From Cryptomeria japonica (Eukaryota; Streptophyta; Pinopsida; Cupressales; Cupressaceae), in the NCBI RefSeq assembly GCF_030272615.1, contig NC_081409.1, forward strand, positions 208,057,190 to 208,121,189: a stretch of 64,000 bases of DNA, read 5' to 3'. The position numbers and the translations under genes were made by a program. This document shows positions 23,697-34,530 of this stretch, in pieces. The notes beneath the pieces are model-generated. The model was given only the letters and a program-made list of their open reading frames with translations. It had not been told where the DNA came from and made no database searches. Numbering within the stretch: the first letter of the stretch is position 1; every line of letters starts with the position of its first letter.

Positions 23697-24933
23697 TGAT
23701 CATTTGATCTTAACCAGTAATTGTTTGTTTGCTTGATGCAACCGATACATGTTTGATTAGATTGTTGTATGATGACTATGTTGTATGCTGTCATGGATGA
23801 CAACTATGCTTTTATAGTCATCTAAGTCCTATAGTTCAACCTACAAGGCTTAACTGGTAAGAAGAGAGTTTTTATCAGAACCAGTAATTAGGACTTTAAC
23901 TGGTAAAAGATAGACAAAATAATATTCTAACTACCGGTACAAGAAATCTACAAGGAATGTGTTGATGCGGTTTGTTAGCAACAATGAAGACTGGTAGATT
24001 AATTCATGTTCATGACCGCATGTAGTGATTCAATAAGGTGAACGATATTTGATTGACAGAGTCGGTATTCTGACTGAGACTTAACTGGTGGTGATGAAAA
24101 TCACTTAGGTCGGTAAAACGACAAAGAATTGGATTTCTTATTTCGGTGGCCGACATAGCTAAGGCGTAATATGTAAGATTTTCTAGATACATTGAACCTA
24201 GGGAATTGTTACAAGGTTCTAGCTGACCTAATAATGTTTTTAAGATGTGTGATGAGGTATGAAGGAATATATGAGTATGAGCTTGAATGTGTGAGAGATA
24301 TCATTAGCAAATTTCGTATTTATGATAGGGCGATGATCAAAGGAGTTTTGAGATGAAGTATATGTGATGTTGTAATGTTCTGAAGCAGATGTTAACAGAC
24401 ACTGAAGGTGTTATATTGAGATCATTTGAACTTGTTGTCTCCCTAGCAGTTGGAACAAGAAAATCGTCTCACAAGGTCACTCCTAACAGGGTGCAGTCGG
24501 ATCCTAATAGGTTTGATCATTAAATCCTCTAACCAGGTGACACATTAACTTGTGTTTGCAAATCCCAGTAACTTGGGTAGCTCCTAATCAGGTTGGTCCT
24601 CACAGGCCTTATTGTACAACTCTTAACCAGGGTTAGACACTCCTAATAGGGTGTGCCCCTAATCAGGTGTTTTAGACCTTAACCGATCAGATCTCTATAC
24701 TACAGATAGTGGATCCTTGTGGGTACTAACTCCCACCATGGTTTTTCCCATTTGGGTTTTCTATGTATAACCTCTTGTGTCATGTGGTTTATGCTTTATG
24801 TGGTGATTGCTTACTTGGTGTTATTTATTATATGGATATTGAGTTTCAAGTTGGTGAAATTGATAATTGGATTTGTATTGTTTTTACTTGCACTAATTCA
24901 CTCCCCCCCTCTCAATGCCTTATAAGTTCATCA
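23697..24933 (+). repeat. Element E 3' LTR
   Basis: 1237 bp, from TGTTAGCATTTG to TTCATCA, followed by the GAGGG duplication. It is very similar to the 5' LTR, with mainly scattered base changes and one short insertion near 24170. Confidence 0.9.
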
Positions 24934-24938
24934 GAGGG

Positions 24939-24963
24939 AAGGAGGGAGGGGTGGAGAGGTAGA

Positions 24964-25030
<67 letters not shown>

Positions 25031-25720
25031 TGAGTGGGAGAGAGATGTATGTAGAGAAAGATAATTTGGTAGGGAGGGTGAGAAAGATGCCTAGAGAGAG
25101 AGAATTATATATGTATAGAAATAGAGGTAGGTAGAGAGTGAGGGGAGGTATGTATGTAGAGAGAGGACACATAGAGTAGAGTTAGGGATGTGAGAGAGAG
25201 ATAGGTCTATATTTCTGGATAGAGAGAGAAAAGAGATATAGAGGTAGAGAGGGGATATAGGAAGAGTGCTATGGATTGAGATGAGTCTAGAGCTCAAGGA
25301 AGATAAAGAGAGAAAGAAAATGTTGATAGGAGACAGCTGATTACTGAAATTTGACTGTTTGAAAAAATTATAAGATCTTCTAAAATCTAGAATTTTCATT
25401 ATAACTCCTAGAGATTTGAAACCACTTTCAAACATCTTGACATTATAGATATGGAGAGAGATGAGTCTAGATATCAAGGAAGATAAAGAGATTGAGATAA
25501 AGAGAGGTAGAAAATAATGAACTGCTGATTACTGAAATTTGACTCAGTTTGAAAATTTGATTACTGAAATTTTAAAACGAGATCCTGTTTTAAATTTTGG
25601 CTTGGGATCCCAAACCATAATGAGATCCCGTTTCATTTCTCATGTGCTCCATGCGATTTGCCATTTTTTTCTAAGTGTAAAACTTCCATACTAAGTATAC
25701 ACAACTTCTTGCCCTTACCC
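24939..25720 (-). repeat. Element D right inverted-repeat arm
   Basis: Purine-rich 24939-25270 with a pure (AG)n run at 24969-25025, then a segment (25325-25440) that is the reverse complement of 9017-9140. The tail carries AACGGGATC-type boxes on the minus strand and ends ACAACTTCTTGCCCTTACCC. The AAGAAGTTG box in complement matches the left end. A second copy of GAAATTTGACTCAGTTTG occurs at about 25535. Confidence 0.7.
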
Positions 25721-26850
25721 ATGTGGTGATTTGATCGAGTTGAGGGTTCTGATATGGAGATTGGTTTTCAGTGTTTAGGTGTTTGATCCGTTGTGCTCCG
25801 ATATGATCATATCTTGTGTTCCAGATTTGGGAGAATGTTTCGGATGTTCATGTGTATTTTCATTTCAGGTAGTTCATGATTTGATGCTCCACAAGCTATC
25901 TTTTTTTGTCCGAGTTGTTGTTGTTAAGTGTTCTTGAGTGTTATTGCATTGATCAATGAAGATTTGAATAAGTGGTGTTGGTGTAGCTATTGCGGATGGT
26001 TCTAACATGTTTGTTGGTATTTCTTAATCATGTTCTATTTGTATTGGTGGTCCACAATCATCATTGTGTGAGTTCTTGATGATCTTATGGGTCCGGTGAT
26101 ATTCTTGGTGTTATGTGGTATTTTTGGTGATGTAATGTGTTGCGGTTGATCTTAGCGATGTTTTTCGGTGGTGGTGCATGTTTGAGTTGATTTAGGTCCA
26201 TGTTATATTGTTTTATGACATTGTATTGGTCCAGTGGTTGATTTATGTATCATGTGATATAATTTTGTAATTAGGTGTTAAGGGTTTGGCCGACCTTGTA
26301 TTCAAGGTTGATGATTTGTATAGATAGGTATAATATTCATGTAATTTGGGTGTCGGTGTTGAGTCTTGATTATCAGAGAGTGGTGTATGTGCGAACAAGT
26401 GAATTCATCTTTCAGTGTGGTATATCGATGTGAGAGTGTTGCAGGGCAGACATATGAGCTTAACTGAAACTATCATCTGGCATTAGCAGATGCTATTTTT
26501 GCAGTTCATCTTTATCAACTTGTAGTCTAAATATCTTTGTAAGGTAGTGATCATTCCCTGAGGGTTGCAACCTTTTGGGTCATTGTATTTTGAGCAGTGA
26601 TCTCTAGGCAGTGTTCTTGAATGCATGTGAATTCCCCATTGCAATATTTACACATACTACTGTAGAGTATCATCTCATTGTGGGTAGTTTCCTACCTTGG
26701 TTTTTCCCTTAACATGGTTTTCCATTTTGTTATTGTTGTTATCTTTCTTTTTGTTGCAGTTGATCAGATCTGAGATAGTGCTCAATTTGTTTAATCTAGT
26801 GAAAACAAATTCACCCCCCTCTTTGTTTTCTTTCCTTGTTGTTGCCAACA
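25721..26850 (+). repeat. Element B 5' LTR, piece 3
   Basis: From ATGTGGTGATTTG to GTTGCCAACA, matching 59677-60847 of the 3' LTR. It includes the conserved stretch at 26275-26310 (gtgttaagggtttggccgac) and the TGGTTTTTCCC...GGTTTTCCA motif near 26698. With pieces 1 and 2 the 5' LTR sums to about 1.3 kb, against 1346 bp for the 3' LTR. Confidence 0.9.
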
Positions 26851-26852
26851 AG

Positions 26853-26864
26853 TGGTATTAGAGC
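26853..26864 (+). other. Element B primer-binding site
   Basis: TGGTATTAGAGC, initiator tRNA-Met type, with one C-to-T change from the canonical TGGTATCAGAGC. Confidence 0.85.
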
Positions 26865-26906
26865 TAGATCCTCCAGAAGAAGCTTAACCTCTTGAGGAGA
26901 TTCGAG

Positions 26907-27296
26907 ATGGAAACCTATGTGTTCAAGAAGGAGAGTCCTAGATTTGATGGAAATAATTATATTGTATGGAAGGACTGGATGGAAGTTCACTTGATGTTTA
27001 TTGGGGAAGATTAAAGGTAGATTACAAAGAATGTCTACAATGTTCCTCTGAATGGACCGGTTATAACTGATGAAATCAAGGAAGCTGAACATAACATAAG
27101 GGCCAACGAAGAATTGCTGAGTACCTTGATTAATTTCGAGATAACTAATGTGATGAGACTTTAGACTACACATGAGATATGGAAAAAGCTAGAGATCTTG
27201 TATGAAGGAGATGCACAAGTTAAAGTTTCTAAGTTGCCGAGTTTGAAAGGAAAGTATGAGACAAATAAGATGAGAGAAGATGAGAACATAACATCC
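26907..27296 (+). pseudogene. gag: Element B gag, N-terminal part
   Basis: The reading frame starts METYVFKKESPRFDG and has the copia gag pattern FDGNNYIVWKDWME. Stops lie at about 27013, 27019 and 27163. It is cut after codons for ENITS by element F. The frame continues exactly at 55369, where the phrase picks up as FMDKVNELL, with CATCC duplicated on both sides. Confidence 0.88.
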
Positions 27297-27819
27297 TATT
27301 AGAATATTTAATCTTTACTTGGCTTAGCTTAATTTTTATTTAGTTTAGGATATTCCTTTATTATCCCCACATGTAATTTATCCTGTAGTACATGTGTGAG
27401 GACAAGTCATTTCTTTTATTTTCCTTTATTAAGGATTATTAGATTTCCTCTTAAGAGGATGTGGACACGTGGCACACACATTTTATGAATGGTGGAATTC
27501 ATAGATTTGGAAGTTGCTTTGTAACTATAACTCCTCTCCTCATCTCTATTTAAGAGATGCCTCCTCTTTCATTTCTTCTTAATGACATTATTGTAAAGAG
27601 CCTCTCTCTCTCTCTCACACACACACACATTTTAGGCATTGCCTCATTCATAATAACACAAGGGGTTTTTCTTTTCTTTTCCGCTTTCAAAAGTTCTTGT
27701 GCCTCCTTCACATTTGGGTGATTGCTCCAAGATTTTTGCATTTCTCTTGGTAACATTTACTTCATCAATAAACTTACTTGGATTTTGTTTTTCTTTCCTT
27801 GCTCTTGTATTTCCTTTCA
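27297..27819 (+). repeat. Element F 5' LTR
   Basis: 523 bp, TATTAGAATATTTAATC to GTATTTCCTTTCA. The first bases should read TGTTAG, so one G has mutated. It contains CTATTTAAGAG (27546-27556), a TATA-like box followed by the CT/CA-rich start region (27602-27630). Confidence 0.9.
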
Positions 27820-27831
27820 TGGTATCAGAGC
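27820..27831 (+). other. Element F primer-binding site
   Basis: TGGTATCAGAGC directly abuts the LTR; canonical initiator tRNA-Met type. Confidence 0.9.
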
Positions 27832-29227
27832 AGGTTTCTAATCCTTTTTTCAAGTTGAGATTAACGAAGGTTACCATTATATGGAGTTCACCTTCTTGTA
27901 GTCATTCTTGAGAGCAAAAGAAGTTCTTTCTCTAATATTTTTTGTTGTGTAGGTTTTGGTTTTAGTTTTAATGTTTTTTTCAAACTTGTTAACAAGTTTG
28001 CATGCATGCAGGTCTAACCATTTTGATTCTAGTGTAAGGTTTATTTTCTTAAGTTTGGAAGGCTTGCCACCAAAGTTTTCTTTTTTGTTTGAGTTTTGGT
28101 TTTGGAAGGCTTGTCGCCAAACCCATTTTGTCTAACTTGTTTTGGAAGGCTTGCCGCCAAGACATTATCTAATTTCCTTGTAGGTTCTAACTTTTTTTTG
28201 TGTGACAAATTTTTATTTGAAATAAGTTTCTTATTGATCTTTGTAATAAATATATCTAGTTTACATTTTATATTCTCTAACTTTGTGTTTTCCAGGAGAA
28301 ATTTAATATTCTAACATATTCTTTTCACTGCATTATTAATTTTCCAGCTGCTTCAAACATAGCCTCTGCTTTGTCTGACTCATTCTAAGCATATCGTTTC
28401 TATATTAATTTTTTTTAGAGATATTTTATCTAAATTTCAATGTCTTTGCACTTGCGTTTTGTATTCATTTTCAACATTCTGTGTTTTGTATTCATTCGGT
28501 ATTCTGCATCATCCCCTCATTTCTTTAACACAATCCTCTTGTTGAATAATGCATTTTGTGTAAATAATGTATTCTGTGTGTATAACGTTTTTGCATTCTA
28601 AGCTCTTGCATTGTGGTCTCTTTGTGTAATGTTTCATACTCTTACCTTTAACGTCTCTGTAACTCTCCTAAATCAGCCTGCATTTATTTGTTCTGTTTGG
28701 TCTAGTTACCTGATCGCATCTACAATTTATTAGAATTTATCATTATTGGTATCAAGCTCTAACGTGTCTGACTTGTTTGTAAACCTGTAGTTCTTACGTT
28801 TCATTGCTTATCATTTTTTTTTGTTCTGAGTTTCATAACTTATAAAAGGTTTAAGTCTCATGTATTCATAAGTTTATAAAGTATTTTATATATCAAAAGT
28901 TTTTAAAAATTTCATATTAAAAGTTTTAAAAAATTCATAAAGTATATAATTTTTTTTTTAAAAACACTTTTTTAATAAAGTTTTTTTTTTTTTTTAATTT
29001 AAATAGTTTTATTTTTATTAAAAATTTAAAGTTTTTTTTAATAAAAGTTTTTAACAATATAAAGTTTGTTTATTGAATTTGTTATTAAAGATTTAATATA
29101 ATATTTTTTGATAAAGTTTTTTTTTATCAAATTTTTTATTTTTAAAAATTATTAAATTTTGGTTCATTCTTTATTCAAAGAGGTTAATTTTTTTTTTTAA
29201 ATCATAATTTTTCATTGTCTTGCTATC
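27832..29227 (+). other. Element F leader, very AT-rich
   Basis: About 1.4 kb between primer site and gag, without coding potential. The copy of GGAAGGCTTGCCACCAA near 28057 is followed by GGAAGGCTTGTCGCCAA near 28104 and GGAAGGCTTGCCGCCAA near 28143; TTGG and CCAA at the ends can pair. From 28860 to 29210 the sequence is nearly all A and T, with long T runs. Confidence 0.7.
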
Positions 29228-29849
29228 ATGTCTACTTTAATTCTAGAAATTAAATTAAATAGTTCCAATTATCATTCATGGAAAACTCATATCTCATTTA
29301 TTTTTCGCTTCAAACACCTTTTGGATGTTGTTACTGATAAAAGTTTAGAGCCTGCTACAACTACTCCTTAAGCCGACCAAGACAGGTGGAAGGCTCAAAA
29401 TGAGGAAGCACTTAGTTTGATTGGAATTTCAATGGTTCCTGATTTGTATGTTCTAATTGGAAATTGTACAAAAGCGTAAGAAGCTTGGGAAATTTTAAAA
29501 ACAACTTATGATAGCTCAAATGAATCCCGAAAAATTCAGCTTCAAGATCAACTCAAAGATCTCAGGTATACAGATTTTAAAACCATGGATGAATTCTTAT
29601 TAAAGTTTGATTCTATTAATAGTCAATTAACTAGTTTAGGAGTTACTCTAGCTGATTTATGTTTAATTCATCTTATTCTTAAAAAATGTCTTCCTCATCA
29701 GTTTCAGCAATTTATTACGAATATTCATGCTCAACTTGCTATTCCTAGTTTAGCTACTCAATTAACATGATATTTTTCATAATTTATTACATCAAGAGGA
29801 AGCTAAATTAATTCAATTTGGTATTCTTAAAAGTAGTGAACATGCTTTT
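29228..29849 (+). pseudogene. gag: Element F gag, capsid part
   Basis: Starts MSTLILEIKLNSSNYHSWK, a typical copia gag (UBN2-type) N-terminus. The frame reads to about 29770 through KIQLQDQLKDLRY and TMDEFLLKFDSIN. Stops lie at about 29369 (TAA) and 29477 (TAA), and the frame shifts between 29770 and 29850, where the nucleocapsid part continues. Confidence 0.85.
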
Positions 29850-30946
29850 ATGTCTAAAAATCAAAATCATAATAATAATTTTAGATCCAATAATAATAAC
29901 CATAATCATAATAATAATCATAAATCTTCTAATTATCAATCTCATTTTAAATCATATCATAACAATTCTCATAATAATAATCATAATAATACGTACAATA
30001 ATCAAAGGAATAATTCTCATAGAAGACCCCATTGCACATATTGTGGGAAAGATGGACATATTACTAATAATTGTTTTAAAAAGAAAAATGGTAAAAATCC
30101 CATTAAACAAAATCAAAATAATCAACAATATAAAGCTCATTATAAGAAAGGTAATAATAATGGTAATTCATCTCATCGTGCATTTACATGTACTTATAAT
30201 GTTTTTCAACCACTTGCGTGGATCATTGATTTTGGTACATCTCAACATGTTACTTCTCATAAAGAATCCTTTGAGTCTTTGCATCTTGATACTTCCAATA
30301 TTCCTACTCAATTAGCTAATAATCATAGTTGCAAAGTTGAAGCTATAAGTGATGTGAATGTCCTTAATGGGAAATTACATGATGTTCTTTATGTTCCTGA
30401 ATTAAAATCAAATTTGCTTTCAGTTCCTAAATTTTGTCAAGATTATAAGATTAACTTTTATAGGGGCATGTGTTATATCATTGATCCAAAAACTAATCTT
30501 GTTATTGCTACTGCTAAAATGGATACTAATAACTTATTCAAGTTCTATGAATTTTCTCCTACAAAGTATTCCTTGCTTACTACTATTGATTTTACTATAT
30601 GGAATGAAAGACTTGGCCATCTCAATTCTAATTATATTTCATTTATGCAAAAAGAAAATATGGTTGATGGATTGCCTACTATTGTTCCTTCTCAAATTAT
30701 TTGCAATGGTTGCATGAGTGGTAAGATGCATAGGGAACCCTTTCCTCATGGTCAATCTTGGAGGGCATATACTAAATTGCATCTAGTTCATAGTGATCTC
30801 TTGGGTCCCATGGAGAATCCCTCCATCCAAGGTTCAAGGTATGCTCTTACCTTTGTTGATAACTTTTCAAGGAGAACATGGATATATTTCCTTCATAGTA
30901 AGGATCAAGTGCTTGATATGTTTACTGAATTTGATATGTTTGTAGA
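29850..30946 (+). pseudogene. pol: Element F nucleocapsid, protease and integrase N-terminal half
   Basis: An Asn/His-rich stretch leads to an intact CCHC knuckle, CTYCGKDGHITNNC, at 30033-30074. The protease box reads WIIDFGTSQHVTS at 30219; the catalytic D-S-G has become D-F-G, which should kill it. The integrase zinc-binding part (WNERLGHLN, CNGCMSGK) and the first catalytic Asp (HSDLLGP) follow. The frame is cut by solo LTR G at 30946. Confidence 0.88.
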
Positions 30947-32616
30947 TGTGTGGGGGAAAAAGTGACACTAAGCAAACATGCCCTAATCTCACTTTCAACC
31001 ACACACTTGTGGAATACGAAAGAGCCTAGAGGTATCACACAATTGGCTACTTCTTTTTGTGGAAGAGAGAGCCACGGGCTACCTATTAGGATTTCTATTC
31101 CTTTGTTGCAATTGAAAGATAAAATGATGCAAGTTCAATCCCTAACCCCAAAGTGCAAGTATGAACTAATAACAAGATTGCAGAATTAAGATTAAACAAT
31201 GGAAAGCTGTAAACACAAGGACAAGACAAGAATGCAGATGCATACCCGGGGTTAAAATCTGAGTGAAAATGTTTGGGACGGGGGCGCAGGCGCCACTGTC
31301 CTGATACTGCCCCTGAAACTGCTCCTGAAACTGCTGTTCTGCAACCTGAAAAGCTGTCAGAAATGCTGAAACTTGCTGTCTGACAGAAGGACCAGGGCGC
31401 CCAGCGCCCCTGTCCCAGGGACCAGGGCACCCAACGCCCCTGTCCTAGTAGGACCAGGGCGCCCCATGCCCCTGTCCTGGGTTTCTTCTCTGCAATTTGG
31501 TGTGTTGTTCTGTCTCGGTCCGCTTCCGTCGGATCTGCAACTTGCGGCGTCGTCCGAATCCTGAAACCTGCACTTATATCTGAAAAGGTATGGTGGGCGG
31601 CTATATAGGGTTTTGCCTTAGTCAAACCCCCGCTTTGGTGATTTCCACCTCCACGAATAGCCAAGTTGTATAGTAAAAGTTGTGTGTGCAGATCTTGTGT
31701 GTGTGCAAGATCCTAAAATGCAAGTAAGCAAACTAGAGCAACCTAGAAAGTAAACCCTAATTGCTTGTAAATGATAATGTAAATGCTCCAAATCAAGATG
31801 CAAAGTGATCTAAAGCATGGATACAAATGATATAATGAGGCTTACGCAAAGACATGAAAACAACATGAAATCATACCCAACCCCAAGGGAGGGGTACAAG
31901 CCAATCTTCAGTCGGTAATCCCCTATTGCTCTTCAATGTCTTCAAAGCCCTAAATGAATGAATGAAATTGATGAATGCTTGATGGATGGATGTTGAATGT
32001 TGTTGAAGTCTTCAAAGATATGCTCTTTCGCTGCATAGAAGGTCCCTTGAAACCAAAAATCAGATCCTTTCAAATGAAGAAAGAGAGCTCTTATATATGA
32101 AACCCTAGGTCTTAATTTCAACTTTTGGCCGACCTAGAGACTGAATCTCCCACCAATTTCTTGGGGTTAAGCTTTATTTTATGATTGGATCGTGCTCCTA
32201 AAATTTCAGGAAAAATGTCCGGGACCGTGTGCACTCCGGGCGCCATGGTCCCGACAACTTTTCACCAAATTTTCAGGGCCGTCAGATATGATGATTTTAG
32301 AGAGAATCCCGAAGTTATAGGTGATTTCGAGATGTTTTGACCCTGAAATCAAGCCCCCAAGTTCAAAACAGGACCTAATTAGGGTTTTTGATTGAATGAT
32401 GCATTGGAAGAATAAAATGAAAGGGGCACACTTTAATGAAAGGGCCCAACTTTATGATGTAGATGATGATGAAATAGAACCTTAGACCTAATTAATTTAA
32501 TTAATTAAGTGCTAAAGGGGAAATGCAATGTAAAATGCAAAATGTGCCAAGGCAGGTGCTAAACTAGGTGTGAAATTGTACCACTCTAGCAAGTGCGTAC
32601 AATTTATGACGCTACA
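30947..32616 (-). mobile_element. Element G: solo gypsy-type LTR inserted in F's integrase
   Basis: 1670 bp with TG...CA ends (TGTGTGGGGG...ACGCTACA on the plus strand) and a GTAGA duplication (30942-30946 and 32617-32621). Removing it restores F's reading frame exactly at the valine-glutamate junction. It is homologous to A's LTR and also on the minus strand, reading TGTAGCGTCATAAATTG inward. GC-rich patches built on GGACCAGGGCGCC and GCCCCTGTCC repeat three times at 31385-31480. With no second LTR or interior, it is a solo LTR left by recombination. Open frames across it are not supported as genes. Confidence 0.85.
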
Positions 32617-33476
32617 GTAGAAAGGCAATCTAGTTCTAAATTTAAGATTCTTTGTACTAACAATGGTAGAGAATATGTCAATAATGCATTTAATGCTTAT
32701 TTGAAATCTTATGGAATTAAACATGAGCTTACCATTCCTTATTCACCACAACAAAATGGTATGGCAGAACGGAAGCATAGGACCATTGTGGAAATGGCAA
32801 GATGTTTATTGCATGCAAAAAATATGGATTACAAGTTTTGGGCTGAAGCTATGGCTTGTGCAACTTATATAATTAATAGAACACCTACTAAAGCCTTAAA
32901 GGATAAAACTCCTGAACAAGCTTGATCTGGTAGAAAGCCCAATTTACAGAATTTAAGAATTTTTGGTTCCACGACTTATGTTCACAAATATAAGGAGAAA
33001 AGACAAAATTAGATGCTAAATCTTCTCCTTTTATTTTTGTTGGTTATGATGAAAATACTAAAGGTTATAGAGTTTACAATCATATTACCAACAAGGTAAA
33101 AGTTGAAAGAGATGTTTGTATTGCAGAAAAGGGCATTCATGATTGTTCTAAAGTGGAGGATGATGAAATTTCTCAAAGCAAAGTTGTGCTTGTGGAGGAC
33201 CAACCTCCTTCTCTTAACCCTACTCCTAATGCATCTCTTTCTATTCCTTCTAGTGATAGTGATGATGATAATAATAGCTCTACTCCTCGTGACTCTTCTT
33301 CTAATGATGAATCCATTACTTCTAAAAGAAAACCTAAATGGTTCAATTCTTTAAATCAAGATAGTGATGAATACTTGGCTAGAATGGATAGACTTCAAGC
33401 TAGAAGAGTTAATTATTGTAATTGTGCTTTAATGTCTACTATTATGAATTCTAATGATCCTAAATCATTTGATTAA
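32617..33476 (+). pseudogene. pol: Element F integrase, C-terminal half
   Basis: Continues after G with ERQSSSKFKILCTNNGREY. The second catalytic Asp (normally T-D-N-G) is Asn. YSPQQNGMAERKHRTI, containing the third catalytic residue region, is intact. A stop lies at 32923, and one base is lost near 33005. Acidic, Ser-rich linker sequence (33150-33330) and KRKPKWFNS lead toward the RT. A stop at 33474 ends the visible frame. Confidence 0.85.
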
Positions 33477-33727
33477 GCTAAAAATCAACCACATTGGCAA
33501 ACAGAAATGAACGAAGAATATGATACTTTAATTTCTAACCAAACTTGGGATTTAGTTCCCTTGCCTTATGATAAAAATCTTGTTTCTTGCAAGTGGCTTT
33601 ATAAAACTAAATTGAATGCTAATAACCAAGTTAGTAAATTTAAAGCTGGATTAGTTGCTAGAGGTTTTTCTCAAATTGAAGGCTTAGATTATATTGAAAC
33701 TTTTGTTCTTGTTGCTAAAATGCCTAC
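33477..33727 (+). pseudogene. pol: Element F reverse transcriptase, N-terminal part
   Basis: Starts around HWQTEMNEEYDTLISNQTW and includes CKWLYKTKLN and the ARGFSQIEGLDYIETF box typical of copia RT. It is cut by element H after the codons for AKMPT, inside the CCTAC duplication (33723-33727). Confidence 0.88.
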
Positions 33728-34509
33728 TGTAGACACCCAAAATTGTCATGTCTAATTAAATAAATATTTTATTTATTTAATTATCTAAGCTTAATTCTTC
33801 TATTAATTAAATAAATCCTTATTTATTTAATTAATTCATTTATCCTCTTCTAGCCTTATTTCTCATTTAAATAAATACATTTTTTTATTTAAATTATCCT
33901 TTTCCTAAATTAAATAAATATCTTATTTATTTAATTATCCCACTTCTTCTATTAATTAAATAAATATTTATTTATTTAATTAATTCATTAACCTTTTCTA
34001 CCCATGACACATGTCATTCATTTCTTAATTCATACACTACCTACCCCTTTCATTATTTTATTATTTCTTTTACCTACCCTCTAATCATAGCCGACCTCCT
34101 TTTACACCTCTCAATCTTATCCCTCCATTTCATATAGTGTCTTCTATATAAGGAGATGCTTCCTTCATTATCAAACCCTAATCATTCTATGCATTCTAAT
34201 CATCTTTTATGCACTTGACTACACTACGATCCTACTAGCAACCACATTCCGTTCTTTGTTGAGCTCTTGTGCACATAAAATCTGAGAGCAAATATATCAA
34301 GCAAGATCAATGGAGATAGGAAGAATGGAGATTCAAACCATATTGGACATGTGATGATATAATCTTTGTGATTTCGTTTGATTTACATTGTCTTAGGTAA
34401 TCTTCATATGTTATGGTGGATCTTTGTTGTTGTTAGGCTAGGGTTTTGTGGTTGAATTCATTTAGCCTTTCAATATCGTTATTATTTTTATCCATTTTTG
34501 CCATATACA
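33728..34509 (+). repeat. Element H 5' LTR
   Basis: 782 bp. The first 260 bases hold five AT palindromes (33753-33783, 33802-33835, 33865-33894, 33908-33936, 33951-33984), each built on TTAAATAAAT facing ATTTATTTAA. CTATATAAG at 34144-34152 is a good TATA box, followed about 40 bases later by the likely transcript start region. Confidence 0.92.
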
Positions 34510-34530
34510 TTTTGGCACGCCTCGTGGGAC
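34510..34530 (+). other. Element H primer-binding site candidate
   Basis: TTTTGGCACGCCTCGTGGGA directly follows the LTR. The TGGC(N)8-GTGGGAC layout resembles primer sites of plant gypsy elements, but the matching tRNA was not established. Confidence 0.6.

Larger units (their letters stand above)
16938..24933 (+). mobile_element. Element E: pol-less LTR retroelement with two ORFs, inside D
   Basis: 8.0 kb, flanked by GAGGG duplications (16933-16937 and 24934-24938). It has LTRs of 1224 and 1237 bp, a canonical primer site and a terminal polypurine tract. Between them lie only two reading frames: a coiled-coil/zinc-knuckle protein and a long unrecognised protein. No protease, integrase, RT or RNase H motif is present, so it must have moved using enzymes supplied by another element. 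Element I at 47514-55280 has the same design on the other strand. Confidence 0.9.
7896..25720. mobile_element. Element D: large DNA-transposon-like element with long inverted repeats
   Basis: The insertion separates two adjoining parts of B's LTR, so both ends are well placed. It spans 17.8 kb, of which 8.0 kb is LTR element E. The ends carry an imperfect terminal inverted repeat: CAAGAAGTTG near the left end and its complement CAACTTCTTG near the right end. Longer inverted homology follows (left about 8760-9200, right 25190-25660). The duplication is either 8-9 bp, ATG(T)TGGTG, as in Mutator-like or hAT elements, or only 3 bp, ATG. No transposase is recognisable, so this looks non-autonomous; the superfamily is not settled. 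Confidence 0.65.

Noticed and set aside
24763-25134. Arg/Glu-repeat protein at 24763-25134
   Set aside because: Generated by the end of E's LTR running into the (AG)n microsatellite at 24969-25025.
7896-25720. D as a clear CACTA transposon because of its CTACAAGAAG left end
   Set aside because: The right end does not give CACTA termini in complement, and the flanks allow an 8-9 bp duplication, so the class is left open.
29818-30315. Ile-rich 165-codon frame in F
   Set aside because: Shifted reading of the Asn/His-rich nucleocapsid frame that holds the intact zinc knuckle at 30033.
31095-31664. 189-codon minus-strand frame in solo LTR G
   Set aside because: It spans GC-rich tandem repeats within an LTR, has no recognisable domain and is not evident in the related LTR of element A.
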